DNA from: Brachycybe producta
Taxonomy: Eukaryota; Arthropoda; Diplopoda; Playtdesmida; Andrognathidae
NCBI GenBank assembly: GCA_036925085.1
Contig: JAUPFP010000017.1
Coordinates: forward strand, 1,298,001-1,362,000
Length of the DNA: 64,000 bases
Reading direction: 5' to 3'
Shown: positions 47,411-58,945 of the stretch, piece after piece
Layout: each line of letters starts with the position of its first letter
Numbering within the stretch: the first letter of the stretch is position 1
Translations under genes and position numbers: made by a program
Notes under the pieces: generated by a model
What the model saw: only the letters and a program-made list of their open reading frames with translations
The model's database searches: none
What the model was told of the DNA's origin: nothing

Positions 47411-47533
47411 TATTGAAATGGTATTTCAGGACCTAAACTTGTTTCAAGTAGACATCGCCATCCAAAGCCGATTAAAGAACTAAGAGCTTTAGAGCTTGGA
47501 CTGATGCATATTCTATGGTCTTTCTTTTTAAAT

Positions 47534-49015
47534 TAGGGGTTCCATTACCACTCACTTTATAGCATTACCGGTTTTTCGGTAATGCAGCATTACCGAAACC
47601 GGTAATACCGGTAAATTTCGGTAATAAAGCAATAACTTTAATAAACACTGTAAAAAAAACCCTCAAAAATTGAAAAAAAATTTCTTATGTTAAAAAAAAA
47701 AAATTAAATAAATATAAATTCATAACTAATAATTATATAATAAAAAATTCCAATATTTTCTTTAGTTGGTAATTGGTTTTAATGGTACTGTTGTGTTCAG
47801 AACATTGTTTTGTCACAATAATTAATAAAAGTGACAAGTTCATTAGTGCGTCTATAATTATGAAACGGTCATTTTCCAGTTTTTAATTTTTTTAATTTTA
47901 ACCTTTTTAAGAAAAAATTTTCTGCCTAGCAGAAAGTTTATAATACTGTATAAGATGATCTGTTTATGGTGAAAATTTCAGGCGAATCCATCAAGTTTAA
48001 TTCGAGATATAACCAATTTTGGGGGTGCGTCTATATATCTGAAACACACTGTATAATGCAAGGAAAGGATTTTAACTGTAGGAACATTTACGTTAGGACT
48101 TTACTGCGACTTTTGTAAATGGTTACAACTGCATACAGATACCATTTTTTTGATATCAGTCTTTGAAAAAAAAACTCTTGGTTTCTATGCGTAATTATGT
48201 GAAATTTGAATTTTAAACTCAGTGGTTCTTAAAAATTGGTCAATTCTTTTATCCAAATTAATAGATGCTTTGCGATTTTTCGTCCAAAAAATACACGAAA
48301 TAAAATGAAAACGATATATTTTTAATTAAATTCGTTTTTTATTTATTTCGTAATTAAATTTCGTTAATGGTTTGCGTTCTGCCAAAACGAAAAAAATTAA
48401 AATAAAACACGAAATATGACATTTTTGGCTACAATTAAAACCTGAAACAAAAAGTACCTATGTGCATTACTAAAACCAGAAATCACAACGGCGGCAACAA
48501 GGGATGGAAATGGTAATAACAGCAAATAAATAAAAAGTAAAAAACAATTAAATATTATAACCTACCTTTAACCTAACATCTGCTGCTTTTTGTTGAGTAA
48601 ATTTAATACTTTCCTGGAGATTACATGCACTAATTTCTTCAAAATATTCTATCGTTTGTTTGAAGTGGGAAAAAAATGGCTGCTTTTTTGACCAAAATGT
48701 CAACAAACGCGCATGCGCGACTTTTTCGTGGTAACGAAATATAAGAAATGTTTCGTCACGAAAAATAGAAAAAATATCGTAACAACACTTGTAAAATTAG
48801 ACTGAAAATACGAAATAATTTTAAATATATCGTATTTTTAATGTATTTCGTATTTTCTCACATTTCGTTTTACAGTTCGCAAAGCATCTAATATAAACAT
48901 TTTTTTACCGAAAAACCTTTATTGACAGGTCAATTTACCAGTAATACCGATGTAACAAAAATTGACTGGTAATACCGGTTTACCGGTAACGATAAAACCG
49001 GTATTGGAAACCCTA
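47534..49015 (+). mobile_element. hAT MITE, family D, copy 2, with a further nested element
   Basis: The termini TAGGGGTTCCATTACCA and (reverse complement) TAGGGTTTCCAATACCGG enclose a body with TTACCGGTAATACCGG-type subterminal repeats as in 16138-16798. The flanking 8-mers TTTTAAAT and TTCCAAAT differ by two C-to-T changes and match the LINE target TTCCAAAT, so they are an eroded 8-bp TSD. It is 1482 bp long, against 661 bp for copy 1, mainly because of the insertion at 48264-48888. Confidence 0.92.
48264..48888. mobile_element. TIR element nested in family D copy 2
   Basis: GATGCTTTGCGA at the left and its inverse CGCAAAGCATC at the right. Internal CGAAAT/ATTTCGT arms also pair. Compared with the empty site in copy 1 (CCAAATTAACATAAAAC at about 16684), excision leaving one TAATA restores the expected sequence, which suggests a 5-bp target duplication or TA plus TIR. 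Superfamily unassigned. Confidence 0.85.
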
Positions 49016-49103
49016 TTCCAAATATACTGTATTTAGGCTATGGAATTGTCTTTTTGTATATAAGTTCTGTGTTAGGACGATTTGAGGGTGTCCTTGGTGT
49101 CTA

Positions 49104-49414
49104 TTAAGTTGGACATACACGGTCCGATTTCTTGGAATCAACAGTGTTGAAACCAACAAGAAAAGACGTTCAACATGTCCACATACATGAGCATACATGT
49201 GTACATCCAATAATAAATTTATCATTAACTTGCTCCTAATGGGCTATAAGCCTTCTAACACCATATTTTGCTGGATTGAAGTACAGCAGGTCCTACTTTT
49301 GTTAGCTATATCCGATTTTCGAATGAACACAGTATAGTTCAGGCATACATGATCCAATATGTTGGTTTCAACAGTGTTGATTCCAATAAGTCGGACCATG
49401 TATGTCCACCTTTA
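49104..49414. mobile_element. TIR hairpin element
   Basis: AAGTTGGACATACACGGTCC ... GGAATCAACAGTGTTGAAAC on the left pairs with GTTTCAACAGTGTTGATTCC ... GGACCATGTATGTCCACCTT on the right. The arms are about 52 bp with few mismatches. It lies directly after the LINE fragment. Non-coding. Confidence 0.85.
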
Positions 49415-50334
49415 GTTGCTCTTTGTTGGTTCAATGTTAACTTATTTTTTTATACAAACTTTACTAGCTTTAATATTAAGTTTAACTTATTTTTCACAAT
49501 TATAATTTTTTTTTTCGCAATTTTTGTTAAAATTTTTTTCAATTTTCTGAAAATCTTTACAAGAATTTTCATTTTTATTTAGGGAGAAAGTTATTCGCTA
49601 CAATTTCAGTGAAAATTCTTTTTCAATATTATTGAATTTTGGTTGATCTCAGCTTGTTTTCTAACTTCCTTATTTTCCTTCCACGTTGTATCAAAATATT
49701 TCAAATTTTTTTCTTTTTCTTTGGCCTATTCTATTGTAAAAGATAAATGCGTGACTCTTGATATGAGAGTTTAAACTTGCAGGACCAGTAATGGTTAATT
49801 ACAAGAAAATAAAAAGTTATTAGATTGATAAATAGGAATAATTTAGCTTTATCTTTAATCCTTTTCTTTTTTCAGTTTAAAAAGATAAATGGGAAGTGTT
49901 TAAGAAACTACAATAGCAAATGAATGTGATAAAGATGTTTTCATGTTGGTAATTTTTTTAAAAAAATAATCACCTTATGAAAGTTACCATTTCACAAAAA
50001 TGTGAAAGGGTTAAACGAAAAATTCACGTTTTCTAACTGCTGTCAATTTTTAAAGATGTCATGAAAACGATTAAATTCATTCTTTTATAACATATTTTGA
50101 ATTCTCAGTTTCTTTTAGATTAAACAGTTCCAGATAAACAATTCTGAATTGAATTGAATGGAACCACTGCCAAATAGACGCGTAAACCTGACAGGCAATG
50201 TAGTCTGACGTCACATGCTCCGCCCTTTTCAATGTCGAACCACACAACTAGTCAATTAGAAGTTGCCGTTCGTCATAAAAAGGGCGGAGCCAACGTCTGT
50301 TCATCCCGTTTTCTAATTTCCTGTGTAAACCTGG
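49415..50334. other. AT-rich spacer with small hairpins
   Basis: At 49935-50090 there are J-like inverted segments (GATGTTTTCATGTTGGTAAT versus AAAGATGTCATGAAAACGA). At 50203-50300, TGCTCCGCCCTTTTCA and AAAAAGGGCGGAGCC form a small inverted pair. Confidence 0.45.
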
Positions 50335-50500
50335 AATCAGTGCTCGAGAGCCATGTGGCAGGGGGGATAATAATTCCGATTCCCGAATCATGAGTGAATC
50401 CCATTTATACAAAGTTTAGACATCATAGTTGAATGAAATTAGTTTTAAAGCAAAAACTATCTGCAGTCTGAGGTGAATTCCATACATCCCAATTAATGGG
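50335..50500 (-). pseudogene. LINE 3' tail fragment
   Basis: Reads GTGCTCGAGAGCCATGTGGC, then GGGATAATAATTCCGATT and AGTTTAGACATCATAG, the inverse of the tail of the LINE at 40371-40985. It extends into the degenerate S-L-P region (CAGTCTGAGGTGAATTCCAT). The gain of a G run is the only oddity. Confidence 0.75.
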
Positions 50501-50514
50501 AGTCATACAGTATT

Positions 50515-50660
50515 TGTTGTTTTTGAAAGAAAAAAAAAAAACGTTCGCTTGGCGTTTTTGCATCCGAATTTTGCAAAAACGTCTAGAAAGCCACTACAGT
50601 GGCACCGTCCGGGAAGGAGGGGGGAGGGACAAAAGCAAAATAAATATCTATTCAGCCACT
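50515..50660 (-). mobile_element. TTAA-flanked element, family K, copy 2 (partial)
   Basis: AACGTTCGCTTGGCGTTTTT, GCCACTACAGTGGCACCGTC and AAATAAATATCTATTCAGCC parallel, in reverse, the left part of 7279-7832. The end abuts TTAA (50661-50664) like both ends of copy 1. The distal half is missing. Confidence 0.75.
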
Positions 50661-50664
50661 TTAA

Positions 50665-51189
50665 ATTTTTTTTTTTTGAAAAGTCGGCGCCTATATGCCT
50701 TTTTAACGTGCGTTCAAAATTATGTCATTCTATCTGCTTTTATAAATTATGATATAAGACAATTGCAGCCGTTTTTAACTTCCCCTTTATGTGGCTTATC
50801 TGAATTCACATAAAAACTGTTTCTATCAAATCCAAACCCCCCTTTCCCTTCATGTATAAATGAATGATATACAATAAAGTATTAGGAAACGAGCAATCTG
50901 TTCTCCTGTCCCTCCTCTTTTCTTCCTTCTATGTGTGGTTTTTCTCTTCCAACTACATTATTACTCCATAAACTGTTTTATATTCATCATTGAAGTTCAG
51001 CTGCTGTTTTACACGCATGCAGAGAGAGACACAATCAACCCATTGTTTCTTCTTCACATGTCAATTCTGATTTAAAAAATACAAACTTTTTTGCAAGTTC
51101 GTGTCTGACTATCTCTGACATAGGTCGATACATACACACACACAGCACAGTCTTGTTTGCAGTAAACCACTAACAGCACTGCGTAAGGT
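50665..51189. other. Spacer
   Basis: Nothing recognised. Short CA tract at about 51133-51145. Confidence 0.5.
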
Positions 51190-51545
51190 CGTTTTAAAGT
51201 GTAAACGCTTCTCGAACTCTTGATTATTTTTTTTTTCCTTTCAGGTGCAAAATGAAGAGAAAACCTCAATGTGTTTTAGAAACTAGAAGGATGGTTCAAT
51301 CACTTAAGTGTTTTCATGTTGATATCTTTCAAAATAAGCTTTTTTTTTGTGTGCAATTTTGAAAATGACCCAACTTTAAGCAGATTTTGATCTATGAAAA
51401 GCTCATTTTGATAGATATCAACATGAAAATACCTTTTAAGCAATTGACCTAAACTTCAAGTTTCTAAAATAGTTTCTAGTTTTTCTTAATTTTTATCCTG
51501 AAAGACAGAATAAGAGTTCTAAAATAAGCAGTTCATAAACCATCT
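51190..51545. mobile_element. Foldback element, family J, copy 2
   Basis: GTTTTAAAGTGTAAACGCTT and CTCGAACTCTTGATTATT at the left, and AGTTCATAAACCATCTT at the right, match the opposite ends of the copy at 33350-33690. The inner arms TTGATATCTTTCAAAATAAG and CATTTTGATAGATATCAACA pair. It sits directly against the family A copy at 51546. Confidence 0.8.
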
Positions 51546-52119
51546 TAAAGAGACCATTGCCTCCAGAAATGTTTTGGCAAAATATTGTCAAACGGTACCC
51601 AACGATTGGCAAAACAATTTTTATAATTTACAATAAGTCATTAGTATAATTTAAAAAATTAAAAATCAGTTGACTTCATATAAATGGACTTTATCAGATA
51701 GATGCACCACCAAACAACAGACATTGGCAACAAAACCCCCCAAAGTCTACTCCTCTACTCGAATTCTGATGTGTGGCGATCACCTCACATTACTTTTAAT
51801 TCATTATTCAAATACATGTATTTCCTATTCATTTCAAAGTACTATGGTTGATTTGGAAAGTTGTATTGAGTTTAATATGACTAGGGAATACATGTATTTG
51901 ATTAAGGAATTATGGAAATGTGAGGTGACAACATTTGCCACTAACTTGAGGGGTAGTCTCCGGTAGACTTTCGTTTCTTGAAATTTAAAATGGCGTTGTT
52001 TGGTTGTGACTCATAAAAGTCACTTCATTTTTAATTTTTTTATGATTTTATTGACTTATTTTTAATTTTAAAAATCATTTGGGCAATCGTTGGGTAAGTC
52101 TTGACAGTATTTTGACAAG
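51546..52119 (+). mobile_element. Foldback MITE, family A, copy 5 (right tip and part of apex lost)
   Basis: The left end AAAGAGACCATTGCCTCCAG is preceded by TTAA-type sequence. The right arm stops at TTGACAGTATTTTGACAAG without the final GGAGGTAATGGTCTC. The LINE-like apex is shortened to GATTTGGAAAGTTGTATTGA. A 98-aa frame at 51670-51966 resembles the frame in copy 1, but the frame is not kept in the other copies. Confidence 0.9.
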
Positions 52120-54254
52120 TCTTGATCAGGATTAGGAATTACAGTCAGAATTTAATTGGTATTAAAATCTAAATTGATATTGTTCAAAATTATTAGAATT
52201 AGTATTCTTATTAGTAAAAAAAAATTCAAGAATAAAACCTTGAACACCATGAACCTAGAATGTAACCTGTGATTCTATCAGCGACAGCTACATAATTCTA
52301 ATTCTTCAATATCCGGCATCGGCGCTTCGCCTCCCTTCGAATATCTGTTTTTAGTTGTGAGCGAAGCGAGCCAAAAAAAATCAGCAACATTTTCTTTTTC
52401 AATATAGCACCATACATGTAAACACGTATGAAATCGAAGTAGTAAAAGTAGTAAATTTTGGTAAATGTAAATTTACATTTCACAGTTGCAAAAGAGGTTT
52501 ACGAGGTCCATCCAATTTTGAGATGTTCCCCAAGGGCTTCACGATTTGTATATGTTTAGGGGGGGCTTCTTTTGCTTTAAGAGGCTCCCAATCCGATTGC
52601 CTTCCAGAGAGGTTTTCAGATGTCTCGCAGTTTCGAGAACATCTCGACGCCTTCACATATTTTGTTAGGCTCGTGTTGATTTGTTTATCCCGTAACTTTT
52701 TTAATAATTTTCAAGTAATACAGTATAGTTAGAATTGTATATTTTAATGTGCTGTTAACAATTAGCTTAAATTACAAAAGTGTAACTGTTATAGTTTTTG
52801 AAATATGTATCTAAACACATTACATGCACCACTCGACAGTGTATAAAAAAAAGTAAATGTTTGATGCACTACCGCCTGAAAGGACCGACGCAGGTGGCAT
52901 TTGCCACCTTGCCAGTACGTTCGTGGATTCTGTACCAGATAATTTCGATTATAGATTTTGATTCTAATAGGTGTGTGCTGCCAATGATCCATGAATCTTA
53001 CAAGGAAATGAGTTAACAACTTTGTGAAAATATGAATTGATTAAATTGACATGAATAACTAGCTAATGATGACTATAGAGAAGCCTAATCAATATTTCCC
53101 TACAATTAGTATCATCACGCAATATTTATAGCAATACTTTATTATAAAAGTTTTTTTAATTATTTACAAGTGTTATAATAAGTGCTGGTGCTAGCTTATT
53201 TGGCACTTTAGGCAAACTTTCTGCGCGGCGTCCCTCTTTTACCCCTTCTAGTAAAATGCAAATAGGTTCTTTTCACTATTAGATGGCAGCACCATTGACG
53301 TGGTTGTTCACATATTCTAATAAATCTAGTTAACAATACAAGCAAGCATTGTTACGTCCTAGGCAACTATACCTACATGTAATTCTCCTAGCAGTTAAAC
53401 CACTAGCAATGTTTGAACTAAGTAGTTTATGTTTTTTTTTAGTTATTTTATTATCAATGAGAAAGTTTAATGAGAAGTTACTTCTTATTTTAGAAGTTTT
53501 TTTTTATTCAATCAATGACTTTATTTTTAACATTATTTTGACAATTATTTAGTAAAGCTTTTCATTATTTTAATGAAACATTTCTGAAGATTATGTTCTA
53601 TTTAATGGTATCAGAGTTGGCCAGAAGAAATCATGACACAAAACAATATTTACGAAAAACAAATTGACACAATCCAAACAGCACACCAACGATGAACCAA
53701 CTGTGACATGCCCGATGATGCCATCTTGGCTTACAGACTTGTGCTATAGCCTTTCTTCAAAGTCTTCTTGACTTCAAGGCAAAACCGTAGTCTAATTCTT
53801 CAGAGAATTATGTAACAAAATCACTAAAGAACGCGACCAAGTTGGCCTCGCCTTCAGAGATTTGAATCTTATTGAACCAGAGCCTTGAGGGCTCTGATGG
53901 TGTGTTCTGCAAGTGGTGAACCTACTTTTTTAGAACTTAATTTTCCAAAAGAGAATTCTGGAAGAATTCTTGGCTGTACTTGCTGGCCCAATGATAGCTG
54001 AACCTGTTATCAAGTGCTACCAATTATAATTTTTGGGCTAACATTAAGTGAACCTTGTTGAGACATATAATATTTCTGCAACATTGAGTAAACATTAAAT
54101 GGGCCAAGTGATGAACCAAAAGGTTTTTTTTGTTTTAAAAAGAAAGCTTTTTGGTATATAGGTATATAGGATCATGCAAGAAAAGGGGCAAAAAAGGATG
54201 TCTGTATGTCTGTATGAAGGGGAAGGGGGCCGGAGGGCATGCTTAAATTTTTGT
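52120..54254. other. Spacer, 2.1 kb, with unrecognised GC-richer patches
   Basis: Patches at 52500-52690 and 52860-52935 have more balanced composition and short frames on both strands, but no motif I know. The 53620-54000 stretch looks like a decayed repeat with no intact frame. GAGCGAAGCGAGCC at 52362 matches (inverted) the motif at 30858 and 63330. Confidence 0.4.
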
Positions 54255-54255
54255 T

Positions 54256-54430
54256 TTTTTCCATTTCATGTTTTTTCATTATTTTCCATGTTTTTTCATT
54301 ATTTTCCATGTTTTTTCATTATTTTCCATGTTTTTTCATTATTTTCCATGTTTTTTCATTATTTTCCATGTTTTTTTCATTATTTTCTATGTTTTTTCAT
54401 TATTTTCCATGTTTTTTCATCATTTTTCAT
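54256..54430 (+). repeat. 20-bp minisatellite, about 8-9 units
   Basis: The unit is CATGTTTTTTCATTATTTTC, with one 21-bp variant (extra T near 54370) and one ending CATTATTTTCTA. It directly precedes the 3' module shared with 13741-13822. Confidence 0.95.
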
Positions 54431-54539
54431 ATGTGTACATGTGTGTACACATGTAACAATGAAAGAAAGTTGGTTATTTCATATATGAAAGCATATATTA
54501 AAGCAATAGAGGTCTATAGAGTTCCTTGAATCCCTTGTT
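54256..54539 (+). mobile_element. Minisatellite-bearing element, copy 2
   Basis: After the 20-bp array come TGTGTACATGTGTGTACACA (a trace of the 30-bp array seen at 13461) and then AATGAAAGAAAGTTGGTTAT, ATATATGAAAGCATATATTA and CCTTGAATCCCTTGTT. These are the same 3' module as at 13741-13822, with few differences. The left inverted terminus found at 13441 is not visible here. Confidence 0.65.
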
Positions 54540-55039
54540 ATTTAACTTGACATTCTATTTCTCCTATTTTAACCAACTTCTCCATAACCTATAGAGAGCT
54601 GAAATTTTGTACACAGCAGCCTCTACTAGTGGGACTTGTTAACTTATCAACTTTTGACGGATCCTCGGATGACCTGTCCAGGATCCGTTATAGGAGAGGG
54701 AACCTTATTTCTCTTTACTTGTTCCAACTGGCAATGTTTTACCAACATTGTGACCATAAATTCGTACTTCGGGCAAAATGTTGTATTACTTGGAAAGCTT
54801 TTGACAAACGACACAATTAGTATGAGACACATACATGCAATTTAAAAACAACGTTCTTGAAATGTCTATTGGAACAGTGCTTCAAGAAGTACGGTACTTG
54901 ACGTATTTTGTAGGAGCGTGATGCATCATAATATTATAATGAATGCATAGCTTTTTGCATTTCTTTAAGTGTTGCCCATTTTCTGTTGTTTGGAACTGAA
55001 TGTCGTATTCTTAATAATGTCTAACTGTAAAGGTTTTAC
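54540..55039. other. Spacer
   Basis: Short frames on both strands at 54629-54845 carry no motif. GGATCCTCGG/CCAGGATCC lie close together near 54659. Nothing else. Confidence 0.45.
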
Positions 55040-55390
55040 TTGAGATTGATGAAAAGAACTCTGAAAAAATATTCAAAAAACATAAATTCCACAAAATGGA
55101 ACCCAGAAAATAATTTGCAGCCTCTTATAGCATAATAGCAAAAGCAATTGTGTAAATCCCTATGCTGCTGTCTGTACATGGTCACCCTGACCATTACAGT
55201 GTTGCAATTTCCTAGATTCTCTATTGTATTTCAGAGCTTTTTTTCTTTCGGAGTAGTCTGAAATAAAGTTAAAAACTTTATTTGAGAGTATACTCGGATT
55301 TTCCACACGGTAGTTATCGGAAGAAAAAACTGCCCAAAACTATCATTTCTGAGTGTTTCATTGAGCTGTAGCAAGGCCTTAAAATAGTCA
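55040..55390 (-). mobile_element. Element M, copy 2
   Basis: The inverse of the nested element at 8990-9235. It shares CATAAATTCCACAAAATGGA, AGAGCTTTTTTTCTTTCGG, CTATCATTTCTGAGTGTTTC and ATTGAGCTGTAGCAAGGC. It holds about 100 bp more in the centre than copy 1. Confidence 0.65.
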
Positions 55391-56207
55391 AAGGTCAAGT
55401 GCAAAACGTTTTAACTTTTACATGAGCTTTTTTCTATGTTAAAGTTCATGGGTTTAGCACGCCTTTGACTGTGTCACACTTAGTAAGCTGTTCAAAATAT
55501 GAGCCTCTTACAATGCCTTATTAACTTATTACCACTGCAAAAAAGAAGGTGAGAGTTTTCAAACGTTTGCTCTTGTTTTCGTTAATCAAATTACAATGAT
55601 CCAAGTTGAAAGTGTTTTATTTCTATTTATGCTTATTATAATGTTAATTGGGTATATCTAATAGCTAGTGTAGTAATCATTAATTTTTTTTCTGTCTCTC
55701 TCCAAATTAGGATGCTTCCTTTCTACTGTAGTGTTTTTAATGTTGACAATTGGTTGGCAACGTATAAGCTTTTTTTTTTTAAAAAAATACTACTTTGAAG
55801 AATATTACCCTTAGGCTTTCAAAAAGGTAAAAAAAAAACACTTTCTAAAATCATGAATAATTTAATTTTTTTTTCTGTGCCTCTTTTATATGCATTTTTT
55901 TTTATCAAGAAATAACTTATCTTTTGGTTGTGTCTGGTTTTAACTTCAGTAAACATTTTTAATTGAAACCAGTCTTATAGAATGTTTTTTATATTATTTG
56001 AAATTTACCCAAAAAAAAAATTTGAAGGTAATTTTCTGAAATGTAGTTAGTCAAATTTAATGTTGTTATGAAATCCTTCCCATTTGAAGCAAACATAATT
56101 ATTTATAGCAGCATTAACGAGTGATGGTTCTTTTCAACTAAATCTTCTTAATTTCACCCCCCCCCCCCCTCCTTATCGCCTAGCCTCTTCACATCTGAAT
56201 GAGTCTT
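55391..56207. other. AT-rich spacer with poly-C
   Basis: Long A and T runs, and a C run of 13 at 56157-56169. No gene. Confidence 0.5.
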
Positions 56208-56348
<141 letters not shown>

Positions 56349-56529
56349 TCATCTTTGCAATAATATTACAAATCCCTCTGTTGATGATGATCTGGTTCCT
56401 AATGGAACCAAGAAACGCAGTTTTTTTCTCCTCAGTATCTCTCTCCAATGCGAATATTGCATACTAAAACTTGTTTATATGTAACTTTTTTTTACTAGAT
56501 ATTGAAAAATACATTCCATTCCACCTTCT

Positions 56530-56795
56530 ATTTTATTATTATTTCTATAATAATAATTAATCATATATAAACTAGAATGAAAGCCCGTCTTCGACAGATA
56601 TGATAGTCTTGCATAATATCTCAGATTGAGAATATTTCGCAATATACAACATTTCGAGTAAAAATACTTTGCTTGATCCTGGTATACACCTGCCTTGAAT
56701 TGAAAAAAATAATACACAAAAACTCCAGCCAGGACTTGAACCAAGGGCCTCTCACTTCTCTGCCAAAGACATAACCAATTTTGCTACCAATGTAA
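56530..56795 (-). mobile_element. tRNA-derived SINE (candidate)
   Basis: The minus strand carries an A box, TAGCAAAATTGG (56786-56775), and a B box, GGTTCAAGTCC (56742-56732), 32 nt apart. They match the RNA polymerase III consensus TRGCNNARNNGG and GGTTCRANTCC, with tRNA-like spacing. A tRNA-unrelated body of about 150 bp follows, ending in a TTATTATTATAG / AATAATAATAAAA simple tail (56530-56560). The acceptor stem does not pair well, so this is not a functional tRNA. I found no second copy here, so SINE status is inference. Confidence 0.6.
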
Positions 56796-56882
56796 ATTGT
56801 GAAAACAAAGGTGACCTTAAACCTTTACCCACGTGGGTTTTATTCTTTGAAAAAAGCGTGATGCAATAAAGTAAGCTTTAAT

Positions 56883-57034
56883 GGCAGAAGTCGTTGGGCG
56901 CAGCCAGAAAAGTTCGTTCTGATTGGTTATTTAGGTTTGTTACATGTTTGATTCTGTTTGTTATGGGTTGTGTTGGGTCTGATGCTCATAAAAGGGCGGA
57001 GCTCACAGAATTTTTCTGGCTGCGCCCAACTGCC
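56883..57034. mobile_element. Short TIR MITE
   Basis: GGCAGAAGTCGTTGGGCGCA / GCCAGAAAAGTTC on the left mirrors TTTTTCTGGCTGCGCCCAAC / TGCC on the right. The arms are about 30 bp in a 152-bp element. GGGCGGAGCTC inside recalls the CCGCCC pair near 50220-50290. No coding content. Confidence 0.85.
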
Positions 57035-58754
57035 TTTTTCCTGGATGCCAACTTTATATGTTATGGGGTTCTGTCATGGTACTCCTATACAGCGACATTT
57101 CAAGTCTCAGGATAATTTCTCACTTCACCAATAAAAATTTCTATATGAACTGTTTGATCAGGCCATTAAGGCAAAAAAAAAAACCGAATGTGTGCACTCA
57201 TCAACATACAGCAAGGTACTGAAAGACTGGAGTTGCTTGTACACAGTACCGTTACGGGATCATGGGGATCTACGACACAAAATGCATTCAAGATAAACAT
57301 GTAAACGCCCCACGTAACTTATACCATCCCAGACCCATAATTCCGACGCCCGCTATGGCACCACCGCATGTCTAAAACATGATAATGTGCACCGGGCCTT
57401 AGCATTCCAGACTATGAGCAGCAGACTACCTTACTCTAACTGTGATTTGCTCCTTTTTATACATCACGACAAAACTCCCAAATCTTGAAATAATATTCCC
57501 CAATAAGTTTTTGAAGTAAACTTCCTGGAGTAACAAAATAATTTTTATTACTCCAAAATGGCGATTTTTACAAGAAAAAACAACTTTATTTTGAAGTGTT
57601 TTTGTCCATCTCTAGAGAGGCTTTAAGTTGTTTGATGATATGCTAATTAGTTGGAAAACCAGTATTTTTTTTATATAAAACTCGCCACTTAAAATGACGC
57701 CCTCAACTGCTGTATATTTCATGACCCCAACCGACTTTCATTATTTTTTGTAATCTCGTAGCATTAATGGGTGACATCATTGCTGGTGCATTTTTTTTTA
57801 TTCTTTGGGGAAGTTGTAAAATCGTGATGGGAATAATTCATTTTAATTTTGTGCGCTGCTAATTTCCTTTTATTAAAATGTGGCTGTAAAATTACTCATC
57901 TTCACACACATACATTGTGTATGTAAATTAGTTTGCTTTTTATGTAGCCTGTAAAATGTGATGTGATTTATCAGACAAATTTAAGGACCCCAAACTATCT
58001 ATTGGAGTGTTTCATAGTTTACTGTAATTTTGTCTACAGTATGTGTCCGTTTGTTTACATAAAAATGCATATGTACATTCACATTGATGTGTAAATCATG
58101 CAATAGTTGCAATATAATTCATACAATGGAAATTCATTGTATAATATGTTTATACTTCAAATTTAGTAATATAAGTTCGTTTGGTCTTGAGACGTTTTTC
58201 TTATAAGGCTGTATAGGGATTTTTTTTCATTAGTTTATTGATTTATCTTTAGTATGATCTAAAGCTGAGGTCACATTACTCAACAAATTGTTGAAAAGCG
58301 TAGTGCAGATAGACAATAAAGATGAGAAATTGAGAATTTTTATACTGTATATGCAAGCGAGGTCCTGTTGCAGGCCCGTGTATTTGTATGCATGATTCTA
58401 CAACATTACCATGACAACAAAAACTTTGTTTATTAATTAAAAAAAATGTTTTAAAAGCAATTAAAATTTTGCTGGGTTCGTGTTACTTTATCTCTGTTCC
58501 AACTCAAGACACTTTGCAGGTGAATTCAAACGTGCCAGCCCTAGTGCAAAAATAGTTATTTCCTCAATCTTGCCATCTGAACGTTATGAGGGTAGGTTTA
58601 TACTCCAAACTTGGCTAAGATTTGCAAGCTTTAAAGTTCCTGAGAAATTAGCCTCTGTATAGCTGTATAGCTTCTTTAGGTTGTTTATACAAACATGCAG
58701 TCTTGCAAGCTTTCACTATACTTTTTAACCTACAGTATATACCCGATAAAACAG
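57035..58754. other. AT-rich spacer, 1.7 kb
   Basis: Contains a solo terminus GAGGTCACATTACTCAAC at 58268, similar to the element at 29065. Nothing else supported. Confidence 0.45.
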
Positions 58755-58945
58755 ACGGGATATAGACATTTGCCCTAAAGACACATCCCCATAAGCCATT
58801 TGCTGTAATGCCAATTGCCCTAAAGGGATGATTGCCATAAAACCATTTACCCTAAAGAGATGTTTGCCCTAAAACCATATGCCCTAAGGGACATTTGCCC
58901 TAAAACCACTTGCCCTAAATGGACATTTGCCCTAAAACCACTTGT
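58755..58945 (+). repeat. Degenerate minisatellite with TTGCCCTAAA core
   Basis: About ten TGCC(C/A)TAA-type cores spaced 15-17 bp apart, linked by ACCATT or GGACATT. The CCCTAAA heptamer recalls plant-type telomere repeats, but the spacing rules out a telomeric array. Confidence 0.85.

Larger units (their letters stand above)
47430..49090 (+). pseudogene. LINE 3' fragment, interrupted by a nested hAT MITE
   Basis: The left part (47440-47533) has GCCATCCAAAGCCGATTAAA and CTGATGCATATTCTATGGTC. The right part (49016-49090) has CCAAATATACTGTATTTAGG, CTATGGAATTGTC and GTTAGGACGA. Together they give the same order as the intact LINE at 40740-40860. The middle is the family D element with its TSD. 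Confidence 0.85.

Noticed and set aside
54174-54529. 104- and 96-aa ORFs rich in Phe and His
   Set aside because: Translation of the 20-bp T-rich minisatellite.
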